Numbered from the stretch's first letter, positions 54,783 to 63,321 are shown. The stretch is DNA of 64,000 nt from CAVVAL01 sp963742725 (GCA_963742725.1 CAVUMX010000001.1:1178001-1242000), one strand, 5' to 3'. The notes: generated from the letters alone by a model not told the origin. Numbers and translations are program-made.

Positions 54783-56174
54783 ATGACCGAGTACCGCGTT
54801 GAGCACGACACGATGGGCGAGGTCCGCGTCCCGAAGGATGCCAAGTGGCGGGCGCAGACCCAGCGGGCGGTGGAGAACTTCCCGATCTCGGGCGGACGCC
54901 TGGAACGGGCGCACATCGAAGCCCTCGCCCGCATCAAGGCCGCCGCGGCCGCGGTGAACGCCCGCCTCGGCGTCATCCCCGACGATCTCGCCGGCGCGAT
55001 CGTGTCGGCCGCTGGGGAGGTGACGGCCGGCACCTGGGACGACCACTTCCCCATCGACGTGTTCCAGACCGGCTCGGGCACGTCCAGCAACATGAACGCG
55101 AACGAGGTACTGGCCACGCTGGCCGCCGAACGGCTCGGGCGTGACGTGCACCCGAACGACCACGTGAACGCGTCGCAGTCGTCGAACGACGTGTTCCCGT
55201 CCAGCATCCACGTGGCCGCGACGAGCGCGATCTGCCACGACCTGGTGCCGGCCCTGGAACACCTCGCGACCAGCCTCCACGGCAAGGAGGCCGAGTTCGC
55301 CGAGGTCGTGAAGGCCGGGCGCACCCACCTCATGGACGCCACGCCGGTGACGCTCGGCCAGGAGTTCGGCGGGTACGCCGCGCAGGTCGAGCTGGGCATC
55401 GAGCGGCTCCGGTCGAGCCTGCCGCGGCTCGCCGAACTGCCGCTCGGCGGTACGGCGGTCGGCACCGGGATCAACACGCCGCCCGGCTTCGCCGCACAGG
55501 TCATCCAGGAGCTGGCCAAGGCCACAGACCTGCCGTTCACCGAGGCGCGGAACCATTTCGAGGCGCAGGGGGCGCGTGACGCGCTGGTCGAGACGTCCGG
55601 ACAGCTCAAGACCATCGCCGTGAGCCTGACGAAGGTCGCCAACGACCTGCGCTGGATGGGGTCCGGCCCGCGCACCGGCCTGGCCGAGATCGCGCTGCCC
55701 GATCTCCAACCCGGGTCGTCGATCATGCCGGGCAAGGTGAACCCGGTGATCCCCGAGGCGGTGTGCATGGTGTGTGCGCAGGTCATCGGCAACGACACGG
55801 CGGTGACGGTCGGCGGCGCGTCCGGCAACTTCGAGCTGAACGTCGCGCTGCCGATGCTGGCGCGGAACCTGCTCGAATCGATCCGGCTGCTGGCGAACGT
55901 GAGCCGGCTGCTCGCCGACCGGTGCGTGGACGGGGTCACCGCGAACGTCGAGCGTGCCCGGGAGTACGCCGAGTCGTCGCCGTCGATCGTCACCCCGCTG
56001 AACAAGTACCTCGGGTACGAGGAGGCCGCGAAGATCGCCAAGCAGGCGCTCGCCGAGCGGAAGACGATCCGGGAGGTCGTAGTCGAGCGCGGTCACCTGG
56101 AGAACGGGACGCTCACGGCCGAGCAGCTCGACGCCGCGCTCGACGTGCTCGCCATGACCCGCCCGCCGAGCTGA
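54783..56174 (+). CDS. fumC: Fumarate hydratase, class II
   Basis: A 463-residue FumC enzyme of the TCA cycle. The signature GSSIMPGKVNPV is intact. Other active-site parts are DVFQTGSGTSSNMNANEV, HPNDHVNASQSSNDVFPSSIH and GRTHLMDATPVTLGQEF. ATG 54783 gives the usual TEYRVEHDTMGEVRVP start. No strong ribosome-binding site is seen. It ends at a perfect 17-bp hairpin. Confidence 0.97.
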   Translation: MTEYRVEHDTMGEVRVPKDAKWRAQTQRAVENFPISGGRLERAHIEALARIKAAAAAVNARLGVIPDDLAGAIVSAAGEVTAGTWDDHFPIDVFQTGSGTSSNMNANEVLATLAAERLGRDVHPNDHVNASQSSNDVFPSSIHVAATSAICHDLVPALEHLATSLHGKEAEFAEVVKAGRTHLMDATPVTLGQEFGGYAAQVELGIERLRSSLPRLAELPLGGTAVGTGINTPPGFAAQVIQELAKATDLPFTEARNHFEAQGARDALVETSGQLKTIAVSLTKVANDLRWMGSGPRTGLAEIALPDLQPGSSIMPGKVNPVIPEAVCMVCAQVIGNDTAVTVGGASGNFELNVALPMLARNLLESIRLLANVSRLLADRCVDGVTANVERAREYAESSPSIVTPLNKYLGYEEAAKIAKQALAERKTIREVVVERGHLENGTLTAEQLDAALDVLAMTRPPS

Positions 56175-56178
56175 GCCC

Positions 56179-56222
56179 GCGGTTGGATCGTGGCGCCGGA
56201 CAAGGCCACGATCCAACCGCGG
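56179..56222. terminator. Terminator between fumC and the protease gene
   Basis: Perfect 17-nt arms at 56179-56195 and 56206-56222, loop of 10. It lies between convergent stop codons and can serve both. The inner part GGATCGTG/CACGATCC is shared with the family 1 element at 4219-4265. Confidence 0.8.
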
Positions 56223-56231
56223 TACACCGGG

Positions 56232-57044
56232 TTACGGCAGGGAGTTCAGGCCGGTGTTGATCCCGGACGCGAACGTCGAGACCTGGCCGTACACGCCCGC
56301 GAAGTTCGGACGGGCACAGCCCTCACCCCAGCTCACGATGCCGACCTGGCGCCAGGCACCGGCAGAGTCGCGACGGACCATGGGGCCACCGCTGTCACCC
56401 TGGCACGTATCCACGCCGCCCTGCTGGTAGCCGGCGCAGATCATGTCGGCGTTGACGAAGCCGTAGCCCGCGTTGCGGTACGCGGTGCCGCACGAGCTGT
56501 CGCTGACGAACGGCACGGTCGCCTTCATCAGGTACCGGCTCTGGCCGCCGCCCTCGCGGGTGGAGCCCCAACCCATGATCGTGAACGTGCCGCTGTCGAG
56601 CGATGTGTCCGTGGCGATCGGGAGGGTCGGCGCGTTGACGGCGCTGGCGAGCTTGATCAGCGCCCAGTCCTTGCCCTGCTCGACGTCCACGTAGCCCGGC
56701 GCACGGTAGACGTACGTCGACCGGACGCGGATCCGGCCCGCGGTGTCGTTCAGGTCGGCCACGCCGATCGTGGCGGTGATACTGGTGTTGGCACCGGTAC
56801 GACCCACGCAGTGGGCAGCGGTCAGCACGACACGGTTCGTGATCATCGCGCCGCCACAACCCATGGACAGGCGGACCATCCACGGGAACTCACCCTTGGA
56901 CGCCCGGGTGCCCCCGACGACCTGCTGGGCGGGTGCGTCCGGGTCAGGGCCGGTCCGTGCCTGAGCTGGCAGTCCTACTGCCGCGACAGCCAACGCCGCT
57001 ATGGCGGCAGTGGCGCCTAAACGCTTGATCCAGGTATGAGTCAT
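56232..57044 (-). CDS. Secreted trypsin-like serine protease
   Basis: A 270-residue S1 protease. A signal peptide (MTHTWIKRLGATAAIAALAVAAVGLPAQA) and short propeptide precede the mature start VVGGTRASKGEFPWMVRL. The triad is complete: His78 in LTAAHCVG, Asp126 in GKDWALIKL and Ser218 in CQGDSGGPM. An Asp in the S1 pocket (VDTCQGDSGG) predicts cutting after Lys/Arg. Six Cys can make the usual three disulfides. It would be activated outside the cell. Confidence 0.95.
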   Translation of the reverse strand: MTHTWIKRLGATAAIAALAVAAVGLPAQARTGPDPDAPAQQVVGGTRASKGEFPWMVRLSMGCGGAMITNRVVLTAAHCVGRTGANTSITATIGVADLNDTAGRIRVRSTYVYRAPGYVDVEQGKDWALIKLASAVNAPTLPIATDTSLDSGTFTIMGWGSTREGGGQSRYLMKATVPFVSDSSCGTAYRNAGYGFVNADMICAGYQQGGVDTCQGDSGGPMVRRDSAGAWRQVGIVSWGEGCARPNFAGVYGQVSTFASGINTGLNSLP

Positions 57045-57186
57045 GGTGGGCTCCTCCCCATACACCTGGCGCCCGGTGCACCAGTTGCGGCGAAGAGTAG
57101 CCATACACCAGAAATTTGGGCAATAGCTGGTTACAAGCGCATTTCTTGCGGTCGTTCACTGAACGGCCGGTTAGCCCGAAAATGCC

Positions 57187-57218
57187 GGTGCCGGGCGACT
57201 CGAAGGTCGCCCGGCACC
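57187..57218 (-). terminator. Terminator of the transglycosylase gene
   Basis: GGTGCCGGGCGAC (57187-57199) pairs perfectly with GTCGCCCGGCACC (57206-57218) over 6 nt, 13 nt after the stop codon. Confidence 0.75.
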
Positions 57219-57231
57219 AGATCTGGCTGGC

Positions 57232-57966
57232 TCAGTACCAGCCGGTGTTCTGCGAGTGCTGCCACGCCGCGCACGGCGTGCCGTAGCGGCCCTTGATGTA
57301 GTTCAGGCCCCACTTGATCTGGGTCACCGGGTTGGTGCGCCAGTCGTCGGCGATGCTCGCCATCTTGCTGCCGGGCAGCGACTGCGGGACGCCGTACGCG
57401 CCGGAGCTGGGGTTCTGCGCCTTGTGGTTCCAGCCGCTCTCCTTCTTCCACAGCGGGTCGAGGCAGCGCATCTGCCCGCTGTCGAAGCCGGCCCACTCGA
57501 CGAGGAGCGCGCAGCCGGTGGCGCGGTTTCCGGTGTAGGACTTGCAGTCCACCGGGATCGGCGGCGCGGTGCCCCCGGTCGTTCCGCCGGTCGCACCACC
57601 GGAGCGCGACGCGCGCTCGGCGGCGGCCTTACGGGCGGCCTCGGCCTTCGCCTTGGCGGCCTTGCGCGCCGCCTCAGCCTTGGCCTGGGCGATCGCCTTG
57701 GCCTTCGCCTGGGCGGCCAGTTCGGCCTGCACCTTGCTGGTCTGTCCACCGACAGGCACACCCTGCGGCTTGTTCGTGTCAACAGGGGGCGCTTGGAAGT
57801 TCGCCGCGACGTCCCGGACGTTGGCGGCGTCCGACCGCACCTCCAGGGAGTCGTCGCCGTGCTTGAGGAAGCCGGCGGTCAGACCTGCACCCAGACCAAG
57901 CACCAGCACACCAACGGCGAAAATCCGTACGCCCACGTTCGATCCCCGGATCCAGACCCGGCTCAC
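57232..57966 (-). CDS. Secreted lytic transglycosylase-like protein
   Basis: A 244-residue cell-wall enzyme. A signal-anchor (RIFAVGVLVLGLGAGLTAGFL) is followed by a Gln/Asp linker, an Ala/Lys-rich helical coiled coil (AQAKAKAIAQAKAEAARKAA), a Gly/Thr linker and a C-terminal SLT-like domain. The likely catalytic Glu is in WKKESGWNHKAQNPSSGAYGVPQ. Four Cys may form disulfides. I use GTG 57966 with GAAGGG upstream; ATG 57990 would add eight residues. It would cleave peptidoglycan glycan strands. Confidence 0.87.
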   Translation of the reverse strand: MSRVWIRGSNVGVRIFAVGVLVLGLGAGLTAGFLKHGDDSLEVRSDAANVRDVAANFQAPPVDTNKPQGVPVGGQTSKVQAELAAQAKAKAIAQAKAEAARKAAKAKAEAARKAAAERASRSGGATGGTTGGTAPPIPVDCKSYTGNRATGCALLVEWAGFDSGQMRCLDPLWKKESGWNHKAQNPSSGAYGVPQSLPGSKMASIADDWRTNPVTQIKWGLNYIKGRYGTPCAAWQHSQNTGWY

Positions 57967-58238
57967 GTGGTATTTCCCTTCGTCGTGCATGCGCCGCCCA
58001 GGATCAGGCCACGCATGCGCCTCGTACCCCACAGACCACGGAACGGCGTGCGCCGCCGGCCGGGGATGTAAACCCCACTCAGCCGACCTCGACTCGCACG
58101 CCGGGGTACGTCTTCCTCTAACCAGTAGTCAGCCATGGTCGAGGTGACACCATTCCGGAGATCTGCCAGGGATTCAACCTGCCGATATCACCCGAAAGAA
58201 CGACAAAAACTCCCACGAGTGACGGACGTCGCTGAGAT
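57967..58238 (-). other. 272-bp leader region of the transglycosylase gene
   Basis: No protein-like frame. The stretch is rich in short dyads (for example GGGGTTTACATCCCC on the minus strand). Cell-wall hydrolase genes of actinobacteria often have c-di-AMP riboswitches; I looked for that consensus and did not find a convincing match. Confidence 0.3.
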
Positions 58239-58907
58239 TTAAGGTCGGGATAGGGTGTGATCTCGCGGGCCGTAACAGGCCACTGTGGTATCCGTCACAG
58301 CCGCCCAGTACCGCTCTCCCACTGAGTAGTGCCACCACTCCGTGGGGTAGTTGACGAACCCGGCTCCGGTCATAGCCGCGACCAGCGTGTCCCGCAGCTC
58401 GCGCGCCCGTCCGGTGACCGCCGAGGACGCCGTGTAGCAGGCGCCGTCGCTCTCCTCGGGGCTCGCGTTGACATCCGTGCCGAGGTCGAGTTCGGTGCCG
58501 CCGTCCGTGCAGAGCGTGAGGTCGACCGCGCCACCCGTGCAGTGCGGCGCCACCGGCACCGGGGAGATGTACCGGCTGGCGAGCGTGTCGAGCGTGGCGT
58601 CGTCGGCGGTGGGATCGGCCTCGGCGAGGCCGGCGCGGTACTGGTCGAAGTACAGCGCCTGGAGGGCCGGCGGGCGGTAGCACTCGACGACGAGCAGTCT
58701 CAGGCCCGGCGGCAGGGCGCTCTGGGCCACCAGGAGCCGTTCACGGACACCGGACCGCGCCAGGGCGTAGGCGCCGTCGTCGTCGCGCTTACGGGCGTCC
58801 AGGAGCAGGTCCGCGTTCGCGCGCAGGTCGACCAGCGGCTCGCCGTTGTCCTCGATCGGCACGGCGGCGACAGCGGGGTCGGAGAGCAGCAGGATGTCGA
58901 CCGTCAT
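58239..58907 (-). CDS. D-alanyl-D-alanine dipeptidase (VanX-like)
   Basis: A 222-residue zinc dipeptidase of the VanX/DdpX family. Zinc ligands are in HCTGGAVDLTL (His and Asp) and WWHYS (His); the catalytic Glu is the E of TEWWHYS. No signal peptide, so it acts in the cytoplasm on D-Ala-D-Ala from wall turnover. No vanH, vanA or vanRS genes are near, so resistance is not implied. Start ATG 58907. It lies between wall hydrolase and PhoH genes. Confidence 0.9.
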   Translation of the reverse strand: MTVDILLLSDPAVAAVPIEDNGEPLVDLRANADLLLDARKRDDDGAYALARSGVRERLLVAQSALPPGLRLLVVECYRPPALQALYFDQYRAGLAEADPTADDATLDTLASRYISPVPVAPHCTGGAVDLTLCTDGGTELDLGTDVNASPEESDGACYTASSAVTGRARELRDTLVAAMTGAGFVNYPTEWWHYSVGERYWAAVTDTTVACYGPRDHTLSRP

Positions 58908-58940
58908 GCACGCTGATGGTGCCAGACATGTCCGTACCGA

Positions 58941-58984
58941 CGTGACGAAGGTGCCCGCCGAGAGAGACGGGCACCTTCGTCACG
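58941..58984 (-). terminator. Terminator of the PhoH gene
   Basis: Perfect 17-nt arms (58941-58957 with 58968-58984), starting CGTGACGAAGG, 4 nt after the phoH stop. Loop of 10 nt. Confidence 0.8.
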
Positions 58985-58987
58985 GGC

Positions 58988-60388
58988 TTACAGCGGCATG
59001 TCCTCCAACATCTCCGTGACGAGCGCCGCGATGGGCGACCGCTCGGACCGGGTGAGCGTGACGTGGGCGAACAGCGGATGGCCCTTCAGCGCCTCGATCA
59101 CGGCGGCGACACCGTCGTGGCGGCCGACGCGCAGGTTGTCCCGCTGGGCGACGTCGTGGGTGAGGACGACGCGGGAACCCTGACCGATCCGGGAGAGCAC
59201 GGTCAGGAGGACGCCGCGTTCCAGCGACTGCGCCTCGTCGACGATCACGAACGCGTCGTGCAGCGACCGGCCGCGGATGTGGGTGAGCGGCAGGACCTCG
59301 ATCAGCCCCCGGTCGAGGACCTCCTCGATGACCTGCTCGTTCACGACCGCGCCGAGCGTGTCGAACACGGCCTGGCCCCACGGCGACATCTTCTCCGCCT
59401 CGGTACCGGGCAGGTAGCCGAGTTCCTGGCCGCCCACGGCGTACAGGGGACGGAACACGACGACCTTCTTGTGCTTGCGGCGCTCCATCACCGCTTCCAG
59501 GCCGGCGCACAGGGCCAGCGCCGACTTTCCGGTGCCGGCGCGGCCGCCGAGGGAGACGATGCCGAGTTCGTCGTCCAGGAGCAGGTCCAGGGCGACGCGC
59601 TGTTCGGCCGAGCGGCCGTGCAGCCCGAAGGCCTCCCGGTCGCCTCGGACGAGCCGCACCGTCTTATCAGGACGGACGCGGCCCAGGGCCGATCCCCTCC
59701 CGGACAGCAGGACGAGGCCGGTGTGGCACGGCAGGTCGGCGGCGCCTTCCAGTTCGATGCTCTCTTCGCCGTAGAGCTGGGCCATCTGCTCATCGGTGAC
59801 GTCGAGCTCGACCATGCCCGTCCAGGGACGGTCGGCGACGGTGACTATGTCGGGGCGATATTCGTCGGCGGTCAATCCGACCGCTGACGCCTTCACCCGC
59901 ATCGGCATGTCTTTGGTGACCAGGACGACTTCGCGGCCGTCCGCGGCGAGGTTGAGCGCCACGGCGAGGATGCGACTGTCGTTGTGGTCGGGTCGGAAGC
60001 CGTGCGGAAGGTTGCTCGGGTCGGAGTTGTTGAGCTCCACCCGCAGCAGGCCGCCGGATTCGTTGACGGGAACCGGCACGTCGAGCCGGCCGTGCTTGAC
60101 CCGGAGGTCGTCCAGCACCCGGAGGCACTGGCGGGCGAACCAGCCGAGTTCGGGGTGGTGACGCTTTCCTTCCAGCTCCCCCACCACTACCAGCGGCAGC
60201 ACCACTTCGTGTTCGCCGAAGCGAGCGAGTGCGCCGGGGTCGGAGAGGAGCACTGAGGTGTCCAGGACGTACGTGCGGCCGCTCGGTGTCTCCGTTGAGC
60301 GGGTTCGCGCCCGGGCCTGCCGGGCTGGTCGGGCTGGGCCGGAGGCGTCAGAGCCACCGCCCCGGGACGAAGAACGACGTTCGGACAT
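58988..60388 (-). CDS. phoH2: PhoH2: PIN RNase domain fused to a PhoH ATPase
   Basis: A 466-residue fusion. After a Ser/Arg/Gly-rich head (~35 residues), residues ~38-170 form a PIN domain with acidic residues in TYVLDTSVLLSDP, VVVGELEGKRHH and NDSRILAVA. The PhoH domain (~260-460) has Walker A GRAGTGKSALALC and Walker B AFVIVDEAQSLE. In mycobacteria this protein unwinds and cuts RNA and is paired with a small upstream antitoxin-like gene. I see no convincing partner here. ATG 60388 has GGGAG 8 nt before it. Confidence 0.93.
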   Translation of the reverse strand: MSERRSSSRGGGSDASGPARPARQARARTRSTETPSGRTYVLDTSVLLSDPGALARFGEHEVVLPLVVVGELEGKRHHPELGWFARQCLRVLDDLRVKHGRLDVPVPVNESGGLLRVELNNSDPSNLPHGFRPDHNDSRILAVALNLAADGREVVLVTKDMPMRVKASAVGLTADEYRPDIVTVADRPWTGMVELDVTDEQMAQLYGEESIELEGAADLPCHTGLVLLSGRGSALGRVRPDKTVRLVRGDREAFGLHGRSAEQRVALDLLLDDELGIVSLGGRAGTGKSALALCAGLEAVMERRKHKKVVVFRPLYAVGGQELGYLPGTEAEKMSPWGQAVFDTLGAVVNEQVIEEVLDRGLIEVLPLTHIRGRSLHDAFVIVDEAQSLERGVLLTVLSRIGQGSRVVLTHDVAQRDNLRVGRHDGVAAVIEALKGHPLFAHVTLTRSERSPIAALVTEMLEDMPL

Positions 60389-60878
60389 GGCCTGCTCCCG
60401 CGAGTGGGCACCCTGACACCCGCTGGCTCGAGGGCTTCCGGTACCCGCCCCGCGGGGCCGGGTGCCGGCCCCCATCACGACGTGAAACGCGAGATATACA
60501 CCGCACGTCTGGGCCTCCCGAGTGAGGAGCGGTTGCCCTCACCAGAATCAACGGTAACCGCATACCCCCAGCTAGGCCGGTTGAACACACGAATCGGACT
60601 CGGAATCCGTGTGAACATCTAGTTACGCGCCGATCACGCCCAGTGCCGACTGCGGCGAATCGGACATCGTGTGCCGACGACCACGCGGGCCCGCCGCCCG
60701 CCAGGACAGCCCCTGCCGGACATCCTCTGACCGGGCTTGATCTTGACCTTCAAGCCTTTGATCGAAACCTGGAGCCCGCCGAGGTGCCGCGATCGCTGAC
60801 GTCGCACAAGCCGACGCGTGCTCCGGCACGCAAGGCGCGGAGACGGCGGCGAGCGTGGTGCCTCGGCGGGCCGCGCAC
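60389..60878. other. 490-bp gene-free region between phoH2 and the prenyl transferase
   Basis: Contains a hairpin near 60440-60467 (GGTACCCG/CGGGTGCC, with an inner CCCCGCGGGG) in the likely phoH2 leader. AT-rich TATATC (60498 to 60493, minus) is a possible phoH2 -10. A 7-bp hairpin GGCTTGA/TCAAGCC sits at 60734-60756 and may end the prenyl transferase mRNA. No reading frame on either strand looks like a real protein. Confidence 0.4.
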
Positions 60879-61646
60879 CTACCCGCCGTAGCGGCGGTGG
60901 CGGGCGGCGTAGTCGCGGAGGGCGCGTAGGAAGTCGACGTGGCGGAAGTCGGGCCAGTAGGCGTCGCAGAAGTAGAACTCGGAGTGTGCGCTCTGCCAGA
61001 GGAGGAAGCCGGAGAGGCGTTGTTCGCCGGAGGTGCGGATGACGAGGTCGGGGTCGGGTTGGCCTTTGGTGTAGAGGTGTTCGGCGATGTGGTCGACGTC
61101 GAGGATTTCGGCGAGTTCCTCGATGGTGGTGCCTTTGCTGGCGTGTTCGTGGAGGAGGGAGCGGACGGCTTCGGCGATTTCGCGGCGGCCGCCGTAGCCG
61201 ACGGCGATGTTGACGAAGGGTCCGTCGCGGCCGTCGGTGCGTTCGGCGGCTTCTTTGAGGACGTGGGCGGTCTGGGCGGGGAGGAGGTCGAGGGAGCCGA
61301 CGATGCGGAGGTCCCAGGGTTTTTCGGGGCCGGCGAGGTCGGTGACGAGGTTTTCGATGATGCGCAGGAGTGGGGCGAGTTCGCCGGCGGGGCGGGAGAG
61401 GTTGTCGGTGGAGAGGAGCCAGAGGGTGACGACTTCGACGTTGGCGTCGCGGCACCAGTTGAGGAGTTGTTCGATCTTCTGGGCGCCGACCTGGTGTCCG
61501 GTGTTGGGGTCGGTGAAGCCGGCTTCTTTGGCCCATCGGCGGTTTCCGTCGACGATGACGCCGACGTGCCGCGGGCGCGGTTTGTCCGCGAGGGCAGCGG
61601 CTAGCCGTCGTTCGTAGATGGAGTACACGAGATCCCGCAGCGACAC
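60879..61646 (-). CDS. uppS: Isoprenyl transferase (cis-prenyl diphosphate synthase)
   Basis: A 255-residue UppS-family enzyme making long-chain Z-prenyl diphosphate for cell-wall carriers. Signature parts: GVIVDGNRRWAKEAG with the catalytic Asp, WCRDANVEVVTLWLLSTDNLSRP, and the C-terminal IRTSGEQRLSGFLLWQSAHSEFYF. The GTG 61646 start has TACGCT 7 nt upstream and no ribosome-binding site. Codon choice differs from the neighbours: Leu mostly CTC, Glu GAA, Lys AAA, Pro CCC, where other genes here prefer CTG, GAG, AAG, CCG. Confidence 0.95.
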   Translation of the reverse strand: MSLRDLVYSIYERRLAAALADKPRPRHVGVIVDGNRRWAKEAGFTDPNTGHQVGAQKIEQLLNWCRDANVEVVTLWLLSTDNLSRPAGELAPLLRIIENLVTDLAGPEKPWDLRIVGSLDLLPAQTAHVLKEAAERTDGRDGPFVNIAVGYGGRREIAEAVRSLLHEHASKGTTIEELAEILDVDHIAEHLYTKGQPDPDLVIRTSGEQRLSGFLLWQSAHSEFYFCDAYWPDFRHVDFLRALRDYAARHRRYGG

Positions 61647-61653
61647 GCCAGGC

Positions 61654-61659
61654 AGCGTA
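61654..61659 (-). promoter_or_regulatory. -10 box of uppS, leaderless arrangement
   Basis: TACGCT on the minus strand ends 7 nt before the GTG start, placing +1 at or next to the start codon. Confidence 0.5.
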
Positions 61660-61710
61660 CGCCGGTGTGTGACGTGTGCGATACGCGGAGTCTGGTGGTG
61701 ATTGCCGGAC

Positions 61711-61740
61711 GGGCCCGGGCGCGCCACCGCGCCCGGGCCC
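61711..61740 (-). terminator. Terminator of the first secreted paralogue
   Basis: A perfect 13-bp stem, GGGCCCGGGCGCG (61711-61723) with its complement at 61728-61740, loop CCAC, 18 nt after the stop. Confidence 0.75.
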
Positions 61741-61758
61741 TGGATACGGACGGTCAGG

Positions 61759-62379
61759 TCAGGTGACGGAGACCGTCGCGATGGTCGGGTCCTGTCCGGG
61801 GTCGAGCGTGCAGGTGACGGGGACGTTGGTGGTGCCGCCGGCTTCGGTGGTGCCGACGAGGGCGGCGGTGAACGGGCCGGCGACGAAGCTGACCTTGCCG
61901 GCTGTGGTGGTGGTGAAGGACGGCCCGGTGCCCGTGGCGTTGACGGCGAGGCTGCCGGTCGCGGGTACGGGGGTGGCGGGGATCGTCATGGGTGTGGCGG
62001 GGAGTGGGGCGGGCGTACCGGCGTTGTCGACGCCGAGTTCGACCTGTGCCGTGCCGGTGACGCTGCGTACACCGAGGATGCCGTACAGCGCGTTGGTCGC
62101 CTCGGGGTTGACGACGACTTCGGCACCGAGTCCGGTCAGTGACACGGTGTCACCGACGGCGGCGTCCGCGGGGGCGGCGCCGCGGAAGATCGCGGTGAAC
62201 GGCTGGTTGGTGAGGATCGAGGCGCTGCAGGTGTACTTCAGCGTGGTGGTGTCAGCTTGGGCTGCGGACACGGCGCCGACACTGGCGAGTGCGACCCCTG
62301 CGGCGAGGGCGGAAGCGGTGAGCTTTCCGGCCGTCCGCCAACTAGGTCGGAACACCGCGCTTAACAGTGAGCGCTGCAT
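61759..62379 (-). CDS. Secreted beta-rich protein, paralogue A (DUF6801-like)
   Basis: A 206-residue protein with a long signal peptide (cut likely after VSAAQA) and a Thr/Val/Ala-rich mature part of ~160 residues. It begins TTTLKYTCSASILTNQPFTAIF and ends NVPVTCTLDPGQDPTIATVSVT. The two Cys near either end could pair. The style recalls DUF6801 secreted beta-sandwich proteins. No catalytic motif is seen. It is about 55-60% identical by eye to the next gene, and both share an upstream element. A surface or spore-coat role is possible. Confidence 0.75.
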   Translation of the reverse strand: MQRSLLSAVFRPSWRTAGKLTASALAAGVALASVGAVSAAQADTTTLKYTCSASILTNQPFTAIFRGAAPADAAVGDTVSLTGLGAEVVVNPEATNALYGILGVRSVTGTAQVELGVDNAGTPAPLPATPMTIPATPVPATGSLAVNATGTGPSFTTTTAGKVSFVAGPFTAALVGTTEAGGTTNVPVTCTLDPGQDPTIATVSVT

Positions 62380-62460
62380 GTCAGTTTCCTTTCATTGACC
62401 CTGCGTGACCTGTTGGCCACGTAGTCGTGCGAAAGGCGCCTTCGTGAGCCACCGGCCAGC

Positions 62461-62483
62461 GGGTTAACCAGCCGGTAACTTAC
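62461..62483 (-). promoter_or_regulatory. Shared upstream element, copy A
   Basis: A 23-bp block containing GCCGGTAACTTAC, 82 bp before the paralogue A start. It matches 63285-63307, which lies 83 bp before paralogue B, at about 19 of 23 positions. GTTAAC and CCGTAA sequences continue to 62510. Confidence 0.6.
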
Positions 62484-62579
62484 GGCCGGACGTTAACTGG
62501 CCGTAATTTCCACCACAAGTGGGTTGCATCTAGCGAATCGGTACAGAAGGGGTGGCGTGAACCCGCCAGCCGGACATGC

Positions 62580-62614
62580 GAAGGGCGGCGGACCGTCGCC
62601 GGCCGCCGCCCTTC
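62580..62614 (-). terminator. Terminator of the second secreted paralogue
   Basis: GAAGGGCGGCGG (62580-62591) pairs perfectly with CCGCCGCCCTTC (62603-62614) over 11 nt, 13 nt after the stop codon. Confidence 0.75.
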
Positions 62615-62626
62615 TGGGGTTGTCCG

Positions 62627-63202
62627 TCAGGCCACGGTGGTCGTGGCGATCGTGAGGTCCTGGCCGCTGTCCGGCGTGCACGCGACGGGGACGTTGCTCG
62701 TCCCGCCGGTGGAGTTCGTCGCGACGAGTTGGGCGTTGAACGGGCCGGCTTCGAACGAGACGGTGCCGGCCGTCGTGGTCACGAACGACGCGCCGGTACC
62801 GGCCGCGACCACGGTCAACGCACCGCTCGCGGGGACCGGCGTCGCCGGCACGGTCAGCGCGGCGGCGGGCAGGGGCACGGACGTGCCGGCGTTGTCGACG
62901 GAGATGTCGGCCTGCGCCGGACCCTCGATGCTCCGGGCGCCGAGGAACCAGTACAGGGCGCCCGTCGCGTTGGCGTTGACGGTGACGTCAGCGCTGAGAC
63001 CGGTGAGTTCGATCGTGTCGCCGACCGCGGCGGTCTCGGGCGCCGTGCCGTGCACGACAACCGTGAACGGCTGGTTGGTGAGGATCGACGCCGTGCAGGT
63101 GTAGTTCACCGTGCCCGTGTCGGCCGCGGCGGGCGGCGACGCGAGCCCGATCATCGCCAGCCCGGCGACGGCGCCGATGGCCGCGAACCTCGCTAAGCGC
63201 AT
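62627..63202 (-). CDS. Secreted beta-rich protein, paralogue B (DUF6801-like)
   Basis: A 191-residue protein with a signal peptide (MRLARFAAIGAVAGLAMIGLASPPAAA) and a mature domain that aligns with paralogue A end to end: NYTCTASILTNQPFTVVVHG, VPLPAAALTVPATPVPASG, NVPVACTPDSGQDLTIATT. Two Cys are conserved. AAGGAGA lies 7 nt before ATG 63202; the longer in-frame start would spoil the signal peptide. It is a tandem duplicate, each copy with its own promoter and terminator. Confidence 0.78.
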   Translation of the reverse strand: MRLARFAAIGAVAGLAMIGLASPPAAADTGTVNYTCTASILTNQPFTVVVHGTAPETAAVGDTIELTGLSADVTVNANATGALYWFLGARSIEGPAQADISVDNAGTSVPLPAAALTVPATPVPASGALTVVAAGTGASFVTTTAGTVSFEAGPFNAQLVATNSTGGTSNVPVACTPDSGQDLTIATTTVA

Positions 63203-63284
63203 GGCAGTTCTCCTTTTCGACATTGGGCCGCGAGGCCCAGGGAAGGAACGCCGATCGAGGAACCGACTCATTACCGGAAATAGT

Positions 63285-63321
63285 GGGGTAACCCGCCGGT
63301 AACCTACTGCCGAGTAGGTTA
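63285..63321 (-). promoter_or_regulatory. Shared upstream element, copy B, with dyad
   Basis: GCCGGTAACCTAC at the same distance from the start codon as in copy A. It runs into a perfect 9-bp inverted repeat TAACCTACT-GCCG-AGTAGGTTA ending at 63321. A specific regulator for the two secreted proteins is likely. Confidence 0.6.

Noticed and set aside
57967..58238. c-di-AMP (ydaO) riboswitch before the transglycosylase gene
   Set aside because: Gene type and leader length fit, and a TTGAATCC string is present, but the conserved blocks of the motif are not in the right order.
58239..58907. Glycopeptide resistance cluster suggested by a VanX-like gene
   Set aside because: No vanHA ligase, dehydrogenase or VanRS genes are near; the dipeptidase alone is common in wall turnover.
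60348..60590. 80-residue minus-strand frame overlapping the phoH2 start as a PhoAT-like antitoxin
   Set aside because: No ribosome-binding site, Arg/Gly-rich composition, and a longer overlap with phoH2 than the few bases expected for the mycobacterial pair.
60568..60596. Near-palindrome CACACG...CGTGTG as an operator of phoH2
   Set aside because: Only the outer 6 bp pair; the centre does not match.
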